NCBI GenBank assembly: GCA_032173965.1
Contig: CM063289.1
Coordinates: forward strand, 27,491,690-27,555,689
From: Sitta carolinensis
Lineage: Eukaryota; Chordata; Aves; Passeriformes; Sittidae
DNA: 64,000 nucleotides
Direction of reading: 5' to 3'
Positions 35,509 through 48,860 of this stretch are shown piece by piece (position 1 is the stretch's first letter; each line of letters opens with the position of its first letter). The position numbers and the translations under genes are program-made. The notes beneath the pieces were generated by a model. That model was given only the letters and a program-made list of their open reading frames with translations. It was not told the DNA's origin and made no database searches.

Positions 35509-38500
35509 ACTGATAAAGATTCAAATGCTTGTTTGGAGCAAAACTAAATTAAGGTTAATAGAAAGATGGTGTTCAGCTAAAGACAGTGGTAGCTAAAGAG
35601 TGTTCAATTAACCTGCTGAATTGGAGCCTGTGGGATACTGAGGCAGGGCAGGGCACTCAGAAAAGAGCAGCAAGAAGTTTAGTGTTGACTCCATGCACAA
35701 ACACATGAGCTGAACCAGCAGAACAATAGTGACTGATTAGTGTTTGTATTTTAGGAGCAGAAGACAAAGACTGGCTGGAAACAATCTCATCTCTAGTTTG
35801 AAGCTGTTAAATGCATCATCAAGGATTTCTGCATTTCTCCCCAGCATAAGCCAGTGATGGAGACTAAATGGACCATTGATCTGTTTCAATATTGAGAATT
35901 GGCCCAGTGTATGAGGGAAACATCTCACCACCTTATCTGCACAAGAAGATAAGTGAATTTCAAGCCCTGCTTGGTAACCACATACACTGAGACAAAACTT
36001 AATTTTCCACCCTCCTTTTTCATACGTCTTGATTTTCTCCCCCATTTGTCTCTGGAAATTTCTGAATTCATCTCTTCAGCTTTATGAATCAGACCTTAGA
36101 GGTTAAGGATATGAAACCTTGATGATCTAAATTAACCCCTTTGATATTGCAGCTGCTGCTAGAAATTAGAACTGACCTTATCTCTAGAGTTTCTCTGATC
36201 TTGTAATATTTGCCTAAATTTTTTGAAAAACATATTCCTAATAACAGTAGAATTCAATTAATAATTAATTTATAAATTCACTGCAAACAGGGAGATGCCA
36301 GGGAAATGCCTAAGCAGATTGGTGTAGGCCACACAAGCTGAAATATTCTTGAAATTTCTCCACAAATATCTAAAAAGGAACATTTTTTCTGCATCTTCTC
36401 CCTGGAATACATCCTGAGGGTTCCTAAATGGTTGATAAACCTGTGTCACCTTTCTTCCCAAACAGGCAAGATCACTCACCTCAAAACTTGAGCAGCATAA
36501 AATCATGAAAAGCATGATTATGACTTTACTTGCCTTTCCTTGCTTTAATACCCCCCTCCTCCTGCCCTCATCTCTTGCTCTTTTGCAGGGTAATAGCAAT
36601 CAGATTTCCAAAAACCCTGTTTTAAACCCTCTCTTTTGTCTTGTCATCCCCCTCCTCCCCTCCACAGTTTAACACTCTGCACTTGGAGCAGAATTCTCCC
36701 CCAGCTACAAATTCTAATATGCCCTGATCTTTCCATTTCTGCATTGATCCCAGCTGAAAACAAAAGCAATTTTACAAATAATAGGAAATCCCGAGGTTTG
36801 GTGTGGAAAAGCTGAAGTAGGCAAGAGGAAGATTGATCTTTCTGTGATGCAAATAATGTTATGCATTAAGTGTGCAACCAAAAATAAAGCTCCCTGAGGT
36901 AAATTTGCTACTTCAGACAAGAAGAAATATTTTTAGCATATAAACACAGAGTGTAGATTGAAATATTTCTCTGTCTCAAAATAGCCAGGCATGTAATTGT
37001 TGTGGTTCTTGGGCTCAGTTGTGTTTTTCTAAATGGTCCAACTTTCTGCTGTTTACATTGAAAATATGGGTATGTTTAGGTATTTGCACAAAGGTAGCAC
37101 TGTGTACAGTGAATCATAAAATGCAACTGGGAAAAATATTAAACCCTTTAAAGGCCTGAAAAATATAAATATAAGAAAGTCATGGTCAAAACTGCATATT
37201 ACCTCATGCAGTTTGCATCTAATAATGCAGATTTTTAGAAGTAATATGATTGTAAAAAGTGGGCTGAGATTCACAAAATTTCATTAAGTTTAAATAGAGA
37301 AAATTCATCGAGTGATTTAGGGGAAGGACAAGTTTAATAAATATCTTTGAGTGTTTATCTTATCATAAAGTAAATTGCTGGATTTGGTGGGTGAATCATG
37401 TGAAGATAAAAGATTCTCTGGACTGAAGAGGAGAAGAAATGAGTCGGCTGTACTGTCACAACTACTTTGATTCTTTAGGCAACTCAATCTCACAGGCAAG
37501 GCTCAAAGAAAGCTAATATCCAGACACAGGACTTCCAGCACCTCTCAGATGAGTCAGTCAGGACCTTTGGAGTCTCAGTCTATACCTATTTCTCAGGGCT
37601 GAGAATCAATTTAGCCTGTTACCTGTGTGAGATCTGAGGGAACTTAATGGCCTGTCAGATTTGAAATTAGCTGAGGCCTTCAAAAGAATGACCAAGAGGT
37701 TTAGTATACAGAGAGATCTAAAATTCCTGGCTTTCCTGGAAGACCAGACTGAAAATTTAAGTCTCCAGCCTTTTCAATTTCAAGCAGCCCCAGCTCTACG
37801 GAGGAAGCAGCCTGGAGAAAAAACAGCCTCCGAAAGAGAGCCAAACCAACAGCTTGGGAGGATGACATGTCACAGTCAGCTCATGCAGAGTCACACCCAG
37901 ACTGCTGAACGTGACCATTTCAACTCCAACACATCTGAGTTTTCACTCTTCACTTGACAAAGATGGGTGTGAATCGTGGTTCTGTGCAATTCAGTCTGAG
38001 TCAGTCTGGTGCAAGAACAACCTGTCTGTCCCAAAGGGCAAAATCCAAAACAGTCTCTGAGAGCCCCACACTCACCCCCATCAAGGCAAGGTCAGGAGGA
38101 GGAGACCAGCAAATCCCAGCACAACAATCAGTCATAGTTTGGCTCCTGTGAAGAGCTGAAGTTCTCACCTGGACAAAAGTTTTCTGGGGATGTGAAACTT
38201 TGCTGATCGACTCAGAGATCCTATTGGGAACTATGTGCACATACTCCAACTGTGTAAAACCTTCTACAGTTTATATGTTGGGGTTTTTTCAAACAGGGTT
38301 ACAAACTGTAGCCATAAGTGATGCTGTGTTACTATCTCATGTATTTACATTAGATGGGTGCAGTGTTCCCCCTGTCAGGGCAGATTGTGTATTCTGCACT
38401 GTGGTAAGAAAGAGGCTTTTATCTTAACCATGTTACTTAAAATCGATGTCATCAAAGATCAAAAGGGCCATAAATATAATTAAAACTGTTTTTAAAGCAA

Positions 38501-38990
38501 ACTAGAGTGTGGGTAATAGTATCTAAATGAAAGTGCTTGTTGCTGGGTAAATATAGGTAAATACAGAGGAGACTTCCATCAGTTTTTTCTTAAGAGAGAC
38601 AACCATTACAGAATTCCTGACACCGACACCATCTCTGGCTGCCTGGTGCTGGCTGCTGCCAGGGAAAGGATTCTGGTGAAAATGAACACTGAGCTGAGCA
38701 AGTGCTGACAGTTCCTGTACTCCAGCAGTCAGACTTCAGAGTTAAAAAAAAACCCATCTCCTTAAACCAGTCTGTTTTCTTTGATGCATATTCCCCACTC
38801 AGAATACCTGTCTCATCATCTGTCTCACTCCAAAGGACATCCTGCCATTCCCTCATTAAAATGGAGTAGAAACGGGAATGAGCAAACTCAGTTAATATAC
38901 TTTCAACCTGTTTTTTCAATAAGACCCCTAAATTCTGATACTGCCTCAGCTATGGGCCCATGCATGGGACTTGGCTGTGGGTCTGTATTT
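35509..38990. other. unique AT-rich non-coding DNA
   Basis: No gene, RNA or recognisable repeat seen. Confidence 0.5.
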
Positions 38991-39215
38991 TAATTCAGAT
39001 GTAGCGAGCATCCTTTGCTGAAAGAAACTCCTTTGCAACATGTCAGCAGGAGACAATGTATTCAGCTCCATAATTATGTACTTCGGCACAATCACATAGC
39101 ATTATATACAAAATCACCACACTGCTGAAAAAAAACCCAAGCCTGAAATGCTAATTAGTTCACAAATTAACATTGATTTGATTTAATGTTGAATAAGGGT
39201 TTGCAGCTTATACTT
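38991..39215. promoter_or_regulatory. candidate conserved non-coding element
   Basis: AT-rich block with a cluster of homeodomain-like words (CCATAATTATG, GCTAATTAG, TTTGATTTAATG), a memory-level resemblance to conserved vertebrate non-coding DNA, and two isolated CpGs (39004, 39085). No coding frame. Low confidence. Confidence 0.22.
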
Positions 39216-41199
39216 ATGAGAGAACTTCACTTTCAGGCATGCTCAGACTCTCCTGTTTTAAATAACACTGCTCAGCCTGTGCCAGGTGCACGGTGGGCTC
39301 ATTATCTATGTATAAAGAGGGATGACTTACTCAAAATAAAATCAGGCACAGACAGTGCAGCACAATGTCACCCAGCCATACAATATCCTTTGGGACTGAG
39401 CTACCAAGTTAAAGCAGAGCGTAACAATCACCTGTCTTTGTGCTGCATCATGTTGGGGAAAGGTGAACAGATCGTATTTCCAGTGTAGTGCCCTTTCCTG
39501 TCACTGGTGTCAGTACTGACAGGAGAAATTCAAAATAATAATGCATATTCTAATAACATTTTGAACTCCTAAGGCACCCTCATGGAAATAACTCAGCTTT
39601 CAAAGAGCACTGATGAATTCAGTCCCAAGCTACTCCTATGCAGGCAGAGAAATCATGCCTTCCCATTTTGTCCTAATTCTGTTCATCCAAGGGGTGTTTT
39701 GCCATTGACTGAAACCAGAGAAAACGAAGCAGAGGGGAGATCAAAGGAGGATTTTTAAGGGGAGCTGTCTGAGCTGGGACAGAGCCCTGACCATTCAAAG
39801 GGGCTGCTCCAGCACTGGATCAGAGGCAATGCTGAGCACGCAGCTCCTCTGGAGTTCAGATTCCAGCCAGGCACACAGCTCAGCCCAGCTCAGCACGGGG
39901 CTCGGAGGGGAGTTAGTGGGGCTGGAAGCTGCCAGCCCCCCAGTGCTGCCTGTCCCAAAGCAGGGTGTCCCCTTGGCTGCAGGGAGGCCACGGCAGCCGA
40001 GCACGGTTCATCCGGGAGGGGACGGGGCTGGCCCAGGGCAGCACACTCTGACCCAGGCAGGGACAGGGACACAGTCTACAAGTCCTGTCCTCCCCACTTT
40101 CTGTCACTGGGGAGCCAAGGCCCGGCCATGTGCTCCTCACTGTAACTGCTCTGGCTGCTGGCAAGGAAAACACTGTGGAAGAACGAGCTGCAGTTGAATA
40201 TAAACTCCCTCATGCTTTGGACACACAGCCAAGGGGAGCAGGATGCTGCTTTCTTACAGGTGGTGGCCTGGGGAGGCCAAGCCAACAAAATGTGGAGATA
40301 AAATTAGACCAGACCATTGAATCCTTCATTCTGGGAAGGGCATGACAGGAGTAAAAAATGCCATGGCTGAAAAGGAAAGAGAAGATGGAGATGGACTGAC
40401 AGAGCTGGGCAAAACTGCATCAACTGGTGTGCAAAGCTCCACTTTCCAATACAAATTAGAGACAATACTCCTTTAGAAAAACTTGGTAAGGATATGGGAA
40501 ATTAATGTCTTTATCTTCCAGATCAAGGAACATGAGATTGTGATGACAGAGAAAAGAAGTGTCAGATGTATAAGGATATAAGGATATGTAATGAAATTAT
40601 TTGGTTTACACCTGGAGTAAGCTAAACATGAGTACTGTGGCTTTTAATTCTAATTGAAAACATATTGTTTCCTTATTTTTTTATGCTAACTCAACACTTA
40701 CTATGAAAACATGGACTGGGTATAGGACTATAATCAATACAACAGAGCAAATGTTAAAATCGGGACAAAAGAATCCAGGCATAAATTTATATTTGCTGGG
40801 ATGGAAATCTAGATGCAAAATAAATCTGACATTTTTCCTATTCACAGCTGAGGATTAATTTTATTAAATAATTTCACAGTTTTCTGGTTCACTGAGTGCA
40901 TATTTTCTGATAACTCCCCAAGAAGGAAAGTATTTTGTATCCAGCAACTTTCACTGAGCATTGCTTCATTCAAGCAGCACTTGACCTGCAATTCACTTAT
41001 TCAGTTAGAGTTCATTTTTTCACCCTGTTTGGTTTGATCTCTTCTGCTTTTGCTTGACCCAGTAAACTGCTCAGCTCACATTTACCACACTGCACAGGAT
41101 GTAATTGTTGAGTGTCACAAATTAATACCTGTAAGTGACCACCCCACAAAATACATAAAAGAGGGGAAGACATTATTAAAAAGGTTAATCTTCTGAACT
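39216..41199. other. unique non-coding DNA with a GC-rich patch
   Basis: No gene recognised. Around 39880-40065 the sequence is GC-rich with several CpGs. It is too short and too CpG-poor to call a second island. The plus-strand frame across it (39829-40197) has no domain features. Confidence 0.45.
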
Positions 41200-41420
41200 G
41201 CTGCTATCAGTTTGATTAGATAAACTCAGGACCTCTTTTTGTTTCTTTATGCAAAATGTCAGCTTCTGTAAACTGCTGCACTCTCTGCCCCGCACTAAAC
41301 ATGCTACAATTGCATTACCATAAAGCATTATGTAAAATGAAGTGAGATTAACTTTCAATTATTTGGGTCAAAATTTATTCCAAATTGAAACCCATTCCCC
41401 TGCAGTGAGTCAGGTCAAAG
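41200..41420. promoter_or_regulatory. candidate conserved non-coding element
   Basis: Contains octamer-like TATGCAAAAT (41249), ATTGCATTAC (41311), AAGCATTATG (41323) and ATTATTTGGGT (41358) words in a block without coding frames. Suggestive only. Confidence 0.22.
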
Positions 41421-41900
41421 AATAAAAGCTCTCAACAGCAGGATTAAAGACCTTGCTCTAACCCACGGTGGCCTCACAATTAGTGCCCAGCACCCATGGC
41501 TGTCACCTTAATGCATGCATAACCTCCTACCCTGGGATAATTTTATATATCCCTCCCATTTTCTACAAAAAGCAGCTCCATGCCAATGGCAGGAACTGGA
41601 AGGTGTCTGATTTTTTCAGTCACTACACACTAAATAGAATTGCTAATGCAGTAGTATCTCTTGCATTAATAAACCCAATCAACTGACTGCAGAACCCTCT
41701 TCCCTGCTAACCTCACTGCAATGAGTCATTCCTTTTGGAGAGACCTACAGTTGTATTTTCTGTTAATAGACTCAGGATTTCAAGAGCTGTTATTTACTGG
41801 ACAGTCACTGGAGATTTAGAAGTGAAGTAACCTTGGCTCTGATTCAGTACGTGCAGCACTGTCTAAATCCACCCAGCCATGGGTAGATTTACATCCAGCA

Positions 41901-41951
41901 AAACAATATTTGTACCAACCACAGAGAAGGAAACAATATTTGTACCAACCA
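41901..41951. repeat. two-copy direct repeat, period 30
   Basis: The 20-base word AAACAATATTTGTACCAACC, each copy followed by A, occurs at 41901-41921 and exactly again at 41931-41951. The identical copies imply a recent local duplication. It makes the overlapping minus-strand frame repeat a VQILF-like peptide, which is not evidence of coding. Confidence 0.9.
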
Positions 41952-43013
41952 ATCCAGAGCAACAAATCTGACAATAAAATACACGTGGATGTGGCACAGA
42001 GCAAACATGCCTGATCCCAGTAGTTGAACTGGAGTGGGAAACCAGAGGTGTGAAGCTCTCCTCCCAGAGAGAAAGGAGTGACAATGAGCACTCCCGCAGC
42101 AGAGAAAAGCCCTGGCACACACAGTTCTGAATTTAGTGTGGTCCTGGAATAAGGGCACACATCAGCAATTCCATCTGGATTACTGGGGGACAGCAGCCTG
42201 CATTAGAGTGCTCTGCTTCTGAGGAGGGGCAGCAGCACATCTCTGTGCAGGCAGACACACAGAACTCTAAATTCCTGCACAAGGGGCTCCTCTGGGGCAC
42301 AAAGAGGTCAGCCATGGGACAGCACAAACAGCTGTAGCTCTCACCAGCTGCCTTAACCTTCACAAGTGGTTGTTCCCCAGTTAGTTACAAGTTCCATGGT
42401 AAACACAATTTTAAAACAGTCCAGTATTTGTGTAGTTTGGTCCTGCCACTGGGCTGCATCGCCCTCCTGCCCCCAACTGGAATACAAAAAGCCCCAAGAA
42501 ACTCTTCTTGAACTGAAGAATTAATAAAATTGCTGGCATTTTAAAATGTCAGTCAGATTTTACACAAGCTCACTGCCTGTGGAAAAACGTGGAAGAGTCA
42601 CAGCCCATAACTGTCCAGCAGGAGAGTCTCTAATGAAAATGTTGAGGATTCATTTAGAGGATGCTCTGGAATGGACATGTTGTGCACTGCTGTCTGGGGA
42701 TAGCTCCCAGAGCAACTCTGCAGCCTGGCAGGGATGGCAGCTGGGACAGCTGATGAGATTAAATGCTCTCCTTCCCCCAGGGCAGGCAGCAGCATCTCCC
42801 CCCTCCCTGGGGAGCCTCGGCAATGAGAAGGGCAGGGATCTCCAGGGCTAAGGAAACACGGAGGTCACGACTGCTCCTGACAGATCCCTGCCTTGGAGAC
42901 AGCACAGGGGGATGCACTGCTGCCCCTTGATCCAGGCCTGGGCAGGGCAGGTGCTGAGGGGCTGCAAGGGCTCCCGAAGCAAATGTTTTTGTTGTGGGAA
43001 TAGTAAGACAAAG
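41952..43013. other. unique non-coding DNA
   Basis: No gene or repeat recognised. GC content rises moderately at 42700-42970 just before the long A tract. Confidence 0.5.

Positions 43014-43051
<38 letters not shown>
43014..43051. repeat. A38 homopolymer
   Basis: Thirty-eight consecutive A, the longest homopolymer in the window. It could be a poly(A) tail of a retrocopy, but no AATAAA signal, parent-gene frame or flanking duplication is visible upstream. A collapsed or expanded length in the assembly is also possible. Confidence 0.95.
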
Positions 43052-43054
<3 letters not shown>

Positions 43055-46000
43055 AGAAAATTTTGTCTGGTCTCTAAAGTTTCAACTTGAAATTTGTGTA
43101 CTGAATTCCAGATATGATGGAAGGGGGTCAAATGTTCAGCTCCTCTAAACTGCAAACAAATTTATGCCTCAAAAATGCTAAGTATTTTAGAAAACTTCAG
43201 TTATATTTTAAAAAATCAGATAATTGCAGATGCTTACTGTTAGTTTTCTTAGAGATTTCTTCCTAAAGTCATGCCATCAGCAAAGCTCTCAAAGCATCCT
43301 GTCAGCTTATGCCTCACTCCTGCAGGGAGATAACATTATCAAAACAATCTAACCTTTTAATTCCTCCTGTTTTCATTTCTCACAAAACCAAGCCAGGATG
43401 AAACCAGACAAACAGCAAGAAACAGCAAGCATTGTCCATGGTCCTGGAAACCTGGACACAGATTAATGACTCAAAAAACACCTCTAACACAGTCAGGACA
43501 TTGAGAAGCAAATGTGCATTCCAAGTGAGCCCAGACTCAGCAGCTAATCCTGCAGCCACGGGGGTCCCTACCTGAGGAGGGCTATGCTGATCCTGATTGC
43601 TCGTGTGACCTTTCCTGCCTGTGCTCCAGAGCCACATGGTGAGCAGAACAAGCTGCTTCTGCACGGCATGAAAGCTGCAGGGTTAACCCTGGAGGCAATC
43701 AACACATTTCATCCCTGGCATGGCTGCCATGGAGCACATCACACGGGTGATCAGCAAAGCCTCTCCACGTCCTGATTTACATACAGCACAAATTAATGGT
43801 CCTTATAATTTTTATTCCGATAAATGGGCAAGCTCTTGTAATACATGAGAATTTAAATTTTTCACACTCGTTTTAGGTTTAAATCCTGCCCAAATGGGCA
43901 GTGATGCAGTTTGACTGCAGGAATGGGACACACCACAGCCTCTATCCTCCGACTCTCCCTTGCCAGGGCAAGGGATGGACACCAAAAGGCTTTCCTTTGA
44001 GACACAGAGAAATTTTAGCCAAATCTGTGTTTATCAATTGAGTAAACTGCTCTCAGCACAAGTACTCAATAGAAAGTAGAAATTTGAGCAGTGGTTTTAT
44101 TCCCAGTCATCTGGGAATGTAACACCACACACCCATATTCCACAGAATTCCCTCCAGGGGTTTGGCAAATCACTTAGGTTGCACTCTCACACTATAACTG
44201 AGTTGCTTGCTTAACACAAACTAGTCCTTTAGTTGTAATCTTTGGGACAAACATTTTTCTGTAGTGCTGGAACTAGATAAAATCTGCACTAAGAACAGCT
44301 TTGCTTAGCTTAGTCATGATAAATCTCCAGCACTTTGTATCCAGCAAGATTTTACACCATAAAATCTGTGGCTGTCTTTGCATGGTGAAAACAATTGTCT
44401 TTTCCATCAGCAGGCAGCATAAGAACTGTCTGTGTCTCATTTAATCAAACTAATATTTGTTTGCTGTGCACATCTATAGGAAGAGGCTGTGCAGGGTTTC
44501 TGTAAGAGCAGTGACATTAGAGTTTGTGTTATCCTATTCATTCTCATTTGAGCTTTTTCAATATTTTCAGTAGCATCTTCCCATCTGACAGCCACATCTA
44601 CAGCATCGAAGGAAAAAGAGAAAACACAAAAAGGCCCAAAAGAGGCTGGCCAGAGACGAGAGCCCAGGCAAGAATATTTCATGGAAAAATACAAAATATT
44701 GCTGGGTTTGAATTTAGAAGTATTCTTGTCCCCATTTATAGCCTGAGACCACAGCAATGATTGCTAATAGACCTCTGTGAAGAGTAAAAAATTATGTTGA
44801 TTAGTTTCCAGCAGGGCCATTTGCCTTTGCAAAAGAGCCTGAAGTAAAATGAGTGTGAGAGTTTGTCCTTGCTGTGTGAAGGGAAGAATTCAAATTCCAT
44901 AGCACGCTGGGGAACCAGACACAAACCCAGTACCTGTGACCAGGGCACCCAGCTGAGTACATGTGCACTGGCAGCCTGATTGCTCTGTCCAAGCTCTTAC
45001 CTCTATTTATTGTCCATTTTCAACATGAGAGGGTTTTTTTTTAAATTATGTTCACCTCTTTTTAAATGATGGCAGCAAAACCTGCTGTTCAAATGGTTAA
45101 ATGCCTAATGTGAAACCACAGTGAAACACTAAATGTAAATAAACCTACTGTTCAGGCAGCCCTGCCTGAAAGAGACAAATTGATACAATTTTTTGAAGAT
45201 ACAGGTGAAAAAAGAGATAAAGGAGAACTTTTTTCTATTTATATACATATATATAAATTGGCAGAAATGCTTTATCCACTGTGTATAAGCGATGTCAAAG
45301 TCTTTTTATTTTGCTTTACCATCCATCTTTAAAAGAAAAACTTCTTAGAAAGATTCATTCAACATTCACCACAGGAAACCAAAAGTACCAAAAGTCCAAG
45401 AACTGCCCTAAGTTGGAACTACTTGAAGAATTAAATCTGCTGTGGAAACACTGCCAGCACCTGGAAGTACCAATGTCCAGCCTCAGCTGTGTGACAGACA
45501 CGGGGAGGAACCTTGGCAATAATGAACAGCTGAGGAGTGATGTTCATTCCTATCCTACACCTCTCATCCACTGGGGGATGGCAGTTCAACCCCTCTCTCT
45601 TATATATAATTTCATGATAAAACCTTTTATTTCTCAGCCTGTCCATGGGACTCAGGGAGACTCTCACAGTCAGCTGAGGGGCCACACACACACATCAGCA
45701 AAGCCACCCCAGCATCACCTCCCATCCAAGAGCTTGTGCTGCCTGGGCAATCTTCCCATGATGTGGGTGCTGTTGTCCTTGTCACCCTGCTCAAGGGGAA
45801 CATTAGTTTGACATGAAAAAGAAGTGACATTTGTGAGCATCAGGGAAAAGCAAGTGGTCTTTGTCCAGCAGCTGTTACAGCTGGAGGATTCCCCTTTCCT
45901 ATCTCTCTTTTGTCCTTTAGCAATGTGAAAGTGGATGGGGAAATCCACACACAGCATCTGCTCTAGTTCTCTTCTCTCTTGCCTGTACTTTAATTTTATT

Positions 46001-47640
46001 TTACTTTCAGCTGCCCTGCACCAAGAGCAAAGAGTGCAGCAAGGAATCAAGGATGGAGGACATTCCCTCCACGAATTGCTAAGGCCCCTTGGAAAGGCTC
46101 CAACACAGCTGAGAATGGAAGGAACCAATTTCTCAGCACTGGGTTAAGAAGGGATTGCTCTCTCTTTCCCCTTTGTACTGCCCTGTGCAGGGTTGTCTTA
46201 GCCTTGTACATTTAACTTTGGACACAACCAAGTACATTTTTGTGAAAAAAGAATTGCTATCTTCAGACATTCACACAAAAATAAGCTAAATATTGGTCTA
46301 CTTCCCATCCTTCTGGTCCTGCCTAACAAGGCAGTCTGACAGGCAGACAGACAATAAAAGTAATGCAGGGCTTTTCCTTCATGCTGCCTACACACCAGGC
46401 ACTTCCATGCCCTAGAAAAAGACATTTTCTACTTTCAGTGCTGGTCTGTCTCCTTCCACAGGGTACTGCCTTGGAGACAGGAGGTGCACCTGGTTCTGCT
46501 CTCACCTTGCCCTTCACCTCGATGGTGTATGAGTTTAGGTGCATTTCTGAGTTATTCCAGCACAGGACACATGTGCACATGCACATAAAAGCATTAACAC
46601 ACAGCTATTTGTGTGCTGGTGTTGAGATGAATTGTTCTCATTACTTCAGGATAAATGTGTACTTTGAATCTGGTTTTCAAAAGTAACCTGTCTTTAAGCC
46701 ACATTGATCCTCACAAACACAACAGAAGGGTGTTCATGTTTACAGCCACTTCACCACCTCAGACCTTAACACTTTGGCAGGGAACTGGGTCCAGCCAATA
46801 ACTCACTCTATGGAAAATCCAACAAAGTAGCATTACATGGAAAGTGAGCTAATAGGAAATAGAGACTGAACATGGAGCACATGCTTCATCTACACTGCAC
46901 AGCTGAAGACAACTTTTAGAAATCTTTAAGGAAAGAAAACTGAGTTATTTTTAGAGGCATTTAGAGCTGAATGTTTGCCCTTTCTAGAGAACAAAAAAAA
47001 AAAATATCTTGTCTGGTCAGGGCTATGTAGGGCCACAGATATTGAAATGATAGGGAAGAATGTGGAGGGAGAAAGCTGAGAGACCTGTGAGAGGAGAAAG
47101 GAGAATCAGAGCTCCTTGTGCTGTCTGGAGCTGGTGATCCTGTTATGGTTGTGGATATGTTTGTACAGCAAACAACCTGAGAGTGAAGCTCCTTTAGAGA
47201 ATCAGTCTGGTTTTGCACCTGCCTGCCTGAACCTGTGCAGCCAAGCTGTAATTTTGATTTTAAATGTGTCTGGCCTCCCTTCAGGACACCAGCAGCACTG
47301 GGCAAGAAAAACAGCCAGTGTGTCAGGGGGTCAAACCCATCCAGCTCACAGAGTTAAACAGGTATGTGACTTCCACAGCCTGTGCTGGAGTCCTGCCACT
47401 GAGCCAAGGGTGGCAAGGTCAGGAGTTATTTATTTGCAGATGGATGGTTAGGGGGAAGGCCTCTGTCACTGTGGGGACTGTCACCAGTTGCTGGGCACAC
47501 CCAGCCTGCAGCTCTAACATGCAGTAGCAAATATCTTCTTCAGTAACCCCCACAGTGGCACAAAGGACTGACAGCAGGACACAGCACTCTAACCCCTGTG
47601 CTATTCTTGACCCTTTTCATGGCCTCGTTCTAGTTTAAAT
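43052..47640. other. unique non-coding DNA
   Basis: No gene recognised. A short TA-rich tract lies at 45236-45257 and a short CA run at about 45689-45699. The frame at 45281-45811 (plus, 176 codons) has ordinary composition and no family resemblance. Confidence 0.5.
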
Positions 47641-47985
47641 TTTGGCTATTTTTAATAATCTCTGCGATTATTAAAATCAAGGCCTGACCTTAGAGGTGGC
47701 TTTTGCGAGTGTTCTCTGCTTTTCTGGTTCTCTTTTCCCATGTGTGAAGTGGGAACAGCACTCATTTCACAGAGGGATGATGCATCCTCTGCATGAGGGT
47801 AAACACTGCAGTTACCTCACGTACGAGGCCACTCTGAGGGTGAAAAATGTCTGAGTGTAAACACCACGTTCTGAAAACATTCATTAGCAGTATTTAGGCT
47901 AAGGGAATCTCCATGGCCATATGGGCTGCAGTAGCCTTATTAATCTGCTTCGTTAGTGCCTGGCAGAAAGTTGCATTTATTTGAC
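47641..47985. promoter_or_regulatory. candidate conserved non-coding element overlapping a MIR remnant
   Basis: This block keeps about eight CpGs (for example TCTGCGATT, TTGCGAG, CACGTACGAGG, CCACGTTC and CTTCGTTAG) where its surroundings have few. It also holds TAAT words, a TCCATGGCCATATGG palindromic segment at about 47910-47924 and a TTATTAAT site. It overlaps the MIR-like stretch, so part of it may be an exapted SINE. Confidence 0.33.
47690..47815 (+). mobile_element. MIR-like CORE-SINE remnant
   Basis: The order TTCTCTGCTTTTCTGGTTCT, TTTCCCATGTGTGAAGTGGG, AACAGCACTCATTTCACAGA and GGGATGATG parallels the MIR core and 3' part (CTCTGTGCCTCAGTTTCC, CATCTGTAAAATGGGGATAA, then TACCTCA...GGGTTG). 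It is highly diverged and the call is by consensus memory only. Confidence 0.42.
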
Positions 47986-48580
47986 AAATACTCTTCTTCC
48001 AAGCCAGCAGGGGCTCCCCCTTTCCAGTGAGCGCTCCTGTTTGCAGGGTTCTCTTTCTCACCCCACATCCCTGCACCTTCCTCACCACGCTGCTTGTGGA
48101 CTGACACCTCATTTCTTTCACCTCTCCTTTTCCAATGAATGCTGCCACTCTATTTTTTCCCTGCAGCAAGGCTTACTGTTACAATCCTCTGGAATATTTT
48201 GCAGTGCTGTTGTCTCCAATCCCAATCAGCAAAGTCTCCAGCTCCCAGCCAGCAGAACAATTAAGGTGCAGCTCACAGAATCCCTTTGCTGCCAGGATTA
48301 GGAATCCTCAGCAGTCCCTCAGCCCCTCTGAGTTTGATTTATCCTATCAGGATTCAAACCTGGCCTTTAGCTTTGTTCACCCCCTCTCTCCCTGTCCTGG
48401 CCACTATCACAGCCTGGCCTCCCCAGGTCAATGCCATGGATTTTCTGCATCCAGGTGTTCCTTTCTATTCCCCTGTGATAACACTGGTTGCTACAATGAT
48501 AATATTGGATTTCTCAACTCATGGGTGAAGCACTGGAAAAAAATGACAATTTTAACAACTCCTGCTCACTGATGTTAAAG
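47986..48580. other. unique non-coding DNA, pyrimidine-rich
   Basis: C/T-rich on the plus strand, giving long chance frames (48135-48572). No gene recognised. Confidence 0.5.
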
Positions 48581-48860
48581 TGATGATTTCATTTTAACAT
48601 CATTCAGGCTTCTCTTAGATCTTGGCATTTACTAAGCTAAAAAAACTCTACTTTAATAATTTCTAATGAGATGATAAACACTAAACACCGGTGATTGCTG
48701 AAATGCTGTCCAATTTAATCCTTTTCTGATAGGAATAATTCCATGTCCCTAACAGAAACTTTGCCTGATTCTGGATCAGTAGCAAATGTTTGATTTTCTG
48801 TTATTTTTCTGGCTACATTCAATCAGCATTTAGCATTAAAATTATGACATTTGAAACACA
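48581..48860. promoter_or_regulatory. candidate conserved non-coding element
   Basis: AT-rich block with repeated TTTAGCATTA-like and TAATTTCTAATG words and one isolated CpG in AACACCGGTG. It shares the word AGCATTTAGCATTAAAA (48822-48838) with the block at 29.3 kb. Suggestive only. Confidence 0.22.

Noticed and set aside
39829..40197. Second CpG island or small gene at the GC-rich patch
   Set aside because: Only a couple of hundred bases are GC-rich, CpG density is much lower than at 8 kb, and the frame has no domain features.
45281..45811. 176-codon plus-strand open frame
   Set aside because: Composition is ordinary and no motif or family similarity is visible; no promoter or splice signal supports it.
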